A stretch of 7,402 bases of DNA. It comes from Bacteriovorax sp. UBA1852. Its GTDB lineage: Bacteria; Bdellovibrionota; Bacteriovoracia; Bacteriovoracales; Bacteriovoracaceae. Location of the stretch: positions 1 to 7,402 of the forward strand of contig DDIK01000146.1 of the NCBI GenBank assembly GCA_002338505.1, read 5' to 3'. Made by a program: the position numbers and the translations under genes. The notes under the pieces were generated by a model that saw only the letters and a program-made list of their open reading frames with translations, ran no database searches and was not told the DNA's origin. Positions 4,373-7,402 of the stretch are shown one piece after another; position 1 is the first letter of the stretch; the number at the start of each line of letters is the position of its first letter.

Positions 4373-7315
4373 TTAGTACTCTTTAAGAATTCTCTTGATA
4401 TCTTTTAAAAGAATTGGCTTTGGAATAAAGTCTATCATTCCAGCATCGAAGCAGCGCTCCTTATCTTCTTTTAAGACGTTTGCAGTCATTGCTATGATTG
4501 GCGGTGACTGATTAGCATAGGTACTAATAATTTCTTTAGTTGCCGTGACTCCATCCATCACGGGCATTTGCATATCCATAAAAATAAGCGAAAAAGCCTC
4601 ATCGTCATAATGTTCAGCAATTATATCTAAGGCTTTTTGCCCGTCCTCTGCAACAGTTACTATATAACCAAGCTTTTGAAACATCAGCATCGCAAGTTTT
4701 TGATTTACTTTATTGTCCTCTACGATAAGAATTTTGTGAGGATTCTCGCCTGCAAACTCTTTACTATAAAGTGCTTTAGTCTTCTTTTCACTCAAATCTT
4801 GAACTTCTTCACCTTCAATCAGAGGAATTGATGCTTTAAAGGTACTTCCCTTATTGATTTCACTTTCAAATGTAATTTCTCCATTCATCATTTCTACTAG
4901 TTTAGAAGAAATAGAGAGACCTAATCCTGTTCCACCAAATCTTCTTGTAATAGAAGAGTCCGCTTGAGAAAAAGCCGTGAAAAGTTTTTTCTGATTCTCT
5001 TGGCTAATACCAATACCTGTATCTTTAATTGAAAATACAATATTCTCTTGATCATTATTTTTTTCTGGATAGACCTCAAAGACAACTTTTCCTTTTTCTG
5101 TAAACTTAACAGCGTTTGATAATAAATTAACAACGACCTGCTTTATTCTATTCACATCACCTTTTATAAATTTAGGAGTCTCCTCTTCAAGTCTGGTTTC
5201 AACAGTGATCCCTTTTTCTGATGCCATATTTGCGACTAAGAAAGATCCCTCTTCGACAATTTTTTTAACACTTAGACTCTTATTTTCTAATTCGAGCATC
5301 CCAGACTCAATTTTTGAGAAATCGAGAATATCATTTAAGATTGTGAGAAGCCCATCTCCACAAGACTGTACTGTCCCCAGCATATCACGCTGCTCCTTAG
5401 TCAGATCAGTCTGAAAAAGAAGTGAAACCATTCCTAAAACTCCATTCATAGGCGTTCTAATCTCGTGTGACATATTTGCTAAGAAGTCTGATTTAGCCTT
5501 CGCGAATTGCACGGCCTTCTCTTTAGCTTCAATTAGTTTATTTTTACTTTGAACCTCTTGGGAGTAGTCCCAATTAACACCCATCATTTTTTCTACTTGC
5601 CCTCTGCTGTCTCTTATAACCTCTGCCTTGGCCCTGATATATTTGATCTCTTTATCTTTAGTGATTATTCTGAAGGAAGTATCAAAATTCCCCACACCAT
5701 CTAGAGCATCCCTTAAAATATTTGTAGCTCTTTCCATGTCTTCTGGATGCAGACTCTGCTCCCAAGCGGAATAATGTCCACTAAAATCTTCTTGATCTAT
5801 ACCATAGAGTTTGTACATACTCTCATCCCAGTGGAGTTCTGAAGTCTTTGGAAAGTATCTCCATATAGCAAGACCAGTACTTTCAAGAATGACTTTTCTT
5901 TGTAATTCGATATCTCTTTTTTCTTGCTCTATTTTAAAGTAGTTTATGGCCTCACCAATAGCATCTAAGAACGGTTTTATTTCTTCATAATAATCTTCAT
6001 TATATCCATTTTCTCTATTGGCAATACCGATCATTGCATTGAGTTTCTTATCTCTAAATAAAGGTATTCCCATAAAGCAATTTAGAGGAGGGTGTCCCTT
6101 TGGAGTTCCTGTGCTTTTAGCATGGCTGCTTGGATCATTCGTAATGATAGACTTAGCCGACTTTATGACTTCCCCAAAGAGATTATCAAGATTTTTAAAT
6201 TCAAGACCATCCGCTATTGAGCTATCAAAATAATCCTTCATCTCCTTATTCCATGAGATATCAGTTATAGAGTAAGTCTTGAGGTATTGTCCGTTCTCAT
6301 CTTCAAGAACTTCACCAATGAAGCCATATTCGCTTCGAGTAACTCTTAAAAGATTATCTAGAACGATTTCAAAGAAAGTTGATATATCTCCCTTATTTTC
6401 AATAAAAGCTTTTCGCAGTTTAGAGACCTCTTGATCAATAAGCTCTGCACGTCTTTGCTTTGTCACATCCTGAAATGTTCCAGAGAGTTTAAATACATTT
6501 AAGTTTTCATCGAGAACAGCTTTACCTTGCGCCCTTACCCATTTATGAGTTCCTTTTGCATCAATGAAAGCAAAGACACCGTCATATGAAGACTTTTCCG
6601 CTGCTGTCCTTTCTAAATGTTTTTCAAGGCGACTTCTATCTGGTTCAGGGTAATATGAGAGGCCATCAATTTTAGAAACTTCTAAGTCATTATCGAGTGC
6701 ATGTATTTTATAAACTTCTTCAGTCCAGATAACTTTACCAGTTTCTATATCTAGTTCCCAGCCACCGGTTTGCGACATCTTTTGAATTTCATAAGACTGT
6801 TGAACAGTTTTTATCAACTCCTCATTTTTAAATTGTAACTCCAAGAGTGAGATAACATTATTTCCAAGTGCTCTTAATGAGCTTTTTTGAAACTCAGAGA
6901 GTCTCTTTGGTTTTGAATCAATAATACATAGTGTTCCAATTCTAAAGCCGGAAGGAGTTCTAAGAGGGGCCCCTGCATAGAATCTAATATTAGGATCATC
7001 AGTAACTAAAGGATTATCAGCAAATCGCTCATCTTCTAATGTATTTTCAACAATAAAGAGATCGTCGCTCATAATGGCATGGCCACAAAAAGATATTTCT
7101 CGTGAAGTTTCACAGGCATCCAAGCCAAAGCGAGACTTAAACCACTGGCGATCGCGATCAACAAGACTGATAAGGCATATCTCGGTTTCACAAAGCTTGG
7201 CCGCGAGTTTTGTAATATCATCAAAGGCTGGCTCAGACTGCGTGTCTAGAACTTCGTACTTAAAAAGTTCTTTTAGACGATCATCATCATTCTCTGGAAT
7301 CGGAGCTTTTTTCAT
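4373..7315 (-). CDS. Cytoplasmic hybrid sensor histidine kinase (GAF-PAS-GAF-PAS-HisKA-HATPase-REC)
   Basis: A 980-residue sensor kinase with no signal peptide or membrane segment, so it should sense internal signals. Domains in order: GAF (about 25-160, with SFCGHAI near 75-81 and IRFYAGAPLRTPSG near 110-123), PAS with PAC (about 180-287), a second GAF (about 300-460, NCFMGIPLF and GIANREN), a second PAS with PAC (about 475-588), HisKA (about 605-672, SHEIRTP with phosphoacceptor His617), HATPase (about 715-832; N box Asn730/Asn734, DTGIGI 765-770, GGTGLGL 794-800) and a receiver (about 861-980; Glu866/Asp867, phosphoacceptor Asp914, Thr944, Lys966). All catalytic residues are present. There is no HPt domain, so phosphate must pass to a separate HPt or stay within the kinase. 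No response regulator is adjacent. ATG 7315 follows AAGG with a 9-nt gap. It abuts convergent menB with zero bases between. Confidence 0.95.
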   Translation of the reverse strand: MKKAPIPENDDDRLKELFKYEVLDTQSEPAFDDITKLAAKLCETEICLISLVDRDRQWFKSRFGLDACETSREISFCGHAIMSDDLFIVENTLEDERFADNPLVTDDPNIRFYAGAPLRTPSGFRIGTLCIIDSKPKRLSEFQKSSLRALGNNVISLLELQFKNEELIKTVQQSYEIQKMSQTGGWELDIETGKVIWTEEVYKIHALDNDLEVSKIDGLSYYPEPDRSRLEKHLERTAAEKSSYDGVFAFIDAKGTHKWVRAQGKAVLDENLNVFKLSGTFQDVTKQRRAELIDQEVSKLRKAFIENKGDISTFFEIVLDNLLRVTRSEYGFIGEVLEDENGQYLKTYSITDISWNKEMKDYFDSSIADGLEFKNLDNLFGEVIKSAKSIITNDPSSHAKSTGTPKGHPPLNCFMGIPLFRDKKLNAMIGIANRENGYNEDYYEEIKPFLDAIGEAINYFKIEQEKRDIELQRKVILESTGLAIWRYFPKTSELHWDESMYKLYGIDQEDFSGHYSAWEQSLHPEDMERATNILRDALDGVGNFDTSFRIITKDKEIKYIRAKAEVIRDSRGQVEKMMGVNWDYSQEVQSKNKLIEAKEKAVQFAKAKSDFLANMSHEIRTPMNGVLGMVSLLFQTDLTKEQRDMLGTVQSCGDGLLTILNDILDFSKIESGMLELENKSLSVKKIVEEGSFLVANMASEKGITVETRLEEETPKFIKGDVNRIKQVVVNLLSNAVKFTEKGKVVFEVYPEKNNDQENIVFSIKDTGIGISQENQKKLFTAFSQADSSITRRFGGTGLGLSISSKLVEMMNGEITFESEINKGSTFKASIPLIEGEEVQDLSEKKTKALYSKEFAGENPHKILIVEDNKVNQKLAMLMFQKLGYIVTVAEDGQKALDIIAEHYDDEAFSLIFMDMQMPVMDGVTATKEIISTYANQSPPIIAMTANVLKEDKERCFDAGMIDFIPKPILLKDIKRILKEY

Positions 7316-7324
7316 TTATAATTA

Positions 7325-7366
7325 CCTTATAATAATATATAATTACTTATTTTATCGTCTATTATA
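7325..7366 (-). promoter_or_regulatory. Probable promoter -10 and ribosome binding site of the hybrid kinase
   Basis: Reading leftwards, a perfect TATAAT lies at 7366-7361, predicting a start near 7354 and a leader of about 39 nt. AAGG at 7328-7325 is the ribosome site, 9 nt from the ATG. The -35 position (around 7384-7389) reads ATATCA and is poor. A 10-bp palindrome AACTTAAGTT (7372-7381) lies just upstream of the -10 and could be an operator. Confidence 0.5.
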
Positions 7367-7397
7367 CTACAAACTTAAGTTATTGATATCATAGGAG
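7363..7397 (+). promoter_or_regulatory. Possible promoter and ribosome site of a divergent gene beyond the right edge
   Basis: On the plus strand, TATACT at 7363-7368 overlaps the kinase -10 on the other strand and would start near 7375. AGGAG at 7393-7397 is a strong ribosome site pointing out of the window, so a plus-strand gene probably begins within about 10 bases of the edge. No start codon is visible, and the -35 region is weak. Confidence 0.35.
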
Positions 7398-7402
7398 AAT
7401 AT

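Noticed and set aside
7137..7150. GCGATCGC palindrome resembling a HIP1-type repeat
   Set aside because: It is explained by the repeated Asp-Arg-Asp-Arg codons in the first GAF domain, and it occurs once in the window.
7074..7394. Plus-strand open frame opposite the kinase N-terminus
   Set aside because: It is a mirror of the conserved GAF codons; its tail is low-complexity AT-rich translation. Shorter frames inside the kinase (for example 4637-4831, 5205-5414, 6018-6233) are rejected for the same reason.

Overview
The window is AT-rich, gene-dense DNA that reads as an ordinary bacterial chromosomal segment. It holds seven protein genes (one cut by the left edge), no RNA genes, and no recognisable mobile element or CRISPR array. 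The mix is a secreted YceI-family protein with a Sec signal peptide, a soluble GAF/PAS hybrid histidine kinase, and menaquinone synthesis by MenB. With the low GC content, this suggests a Gram-negative bacterium, possibly a Bacteriovorax/Halobacteriovorax-like member of the Bdellovibrionota. The lineage is an inference; nothing in the window proves it.

Layout, left to right. (1) 1-484: the N-terminal part of a YceI-family periplasmic protein (minus) diverges from a LysR-type regulator (plus). The gap carries a promoter for the regulator and a T-N11-A dyad. (2) 485-1351: the LysR regulator, which appears to start at a rare ATT codon. (3) 1344-2827: a minus-strand pair with an ATGA overlap, a YbaK/ProX-type aminoacyl-tRNA deacylase followed by a PotA-like ABC ATPase. 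The ATPase has no adjacent permease and lacks the Q-loop glutamine. It overlaps the end of the LysR gene by 8 bp. (4) 2828-2850: a 23-bp gap between divergent genes. A perfect 12-bp inverted repeat spans this gap and the first codons of the rightward gene, and each arm carries an extended -10-like sequence. (5) 2851-4372: a plus-strand pair, an RluA-family pseudouridine synthase overlapped by menB. (6) 4373-7315: a large hybrid sensor kinase on the minus strand, abutting menB with no gap. (7) 7316-7402: the upstream region of the kinase, which also seems to serve a divergent gene beyond the right edge.

Functionally the window is a set of small transcription units rather than one pathway. The deacylase and the pseudouridine synthase, transcribed divergently from one compact region, both serve translation. 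MenB is the only quinone-synthesis gene here. The kinase and the ATPase lack their usual neighbours (response regulator, permease), so their partners must lie elsewhere.

I found no clear new multi-gene system. The observations most worth a second look are the two face-to-face extended -10 elements forming a perfect inverted repeat at 2835-2869, the likely ATT start of the LysR gene, the Q-loop substitution in the ATPase, and the actinobacterial-type (Asp, bicarbonate-independent class) MenB.
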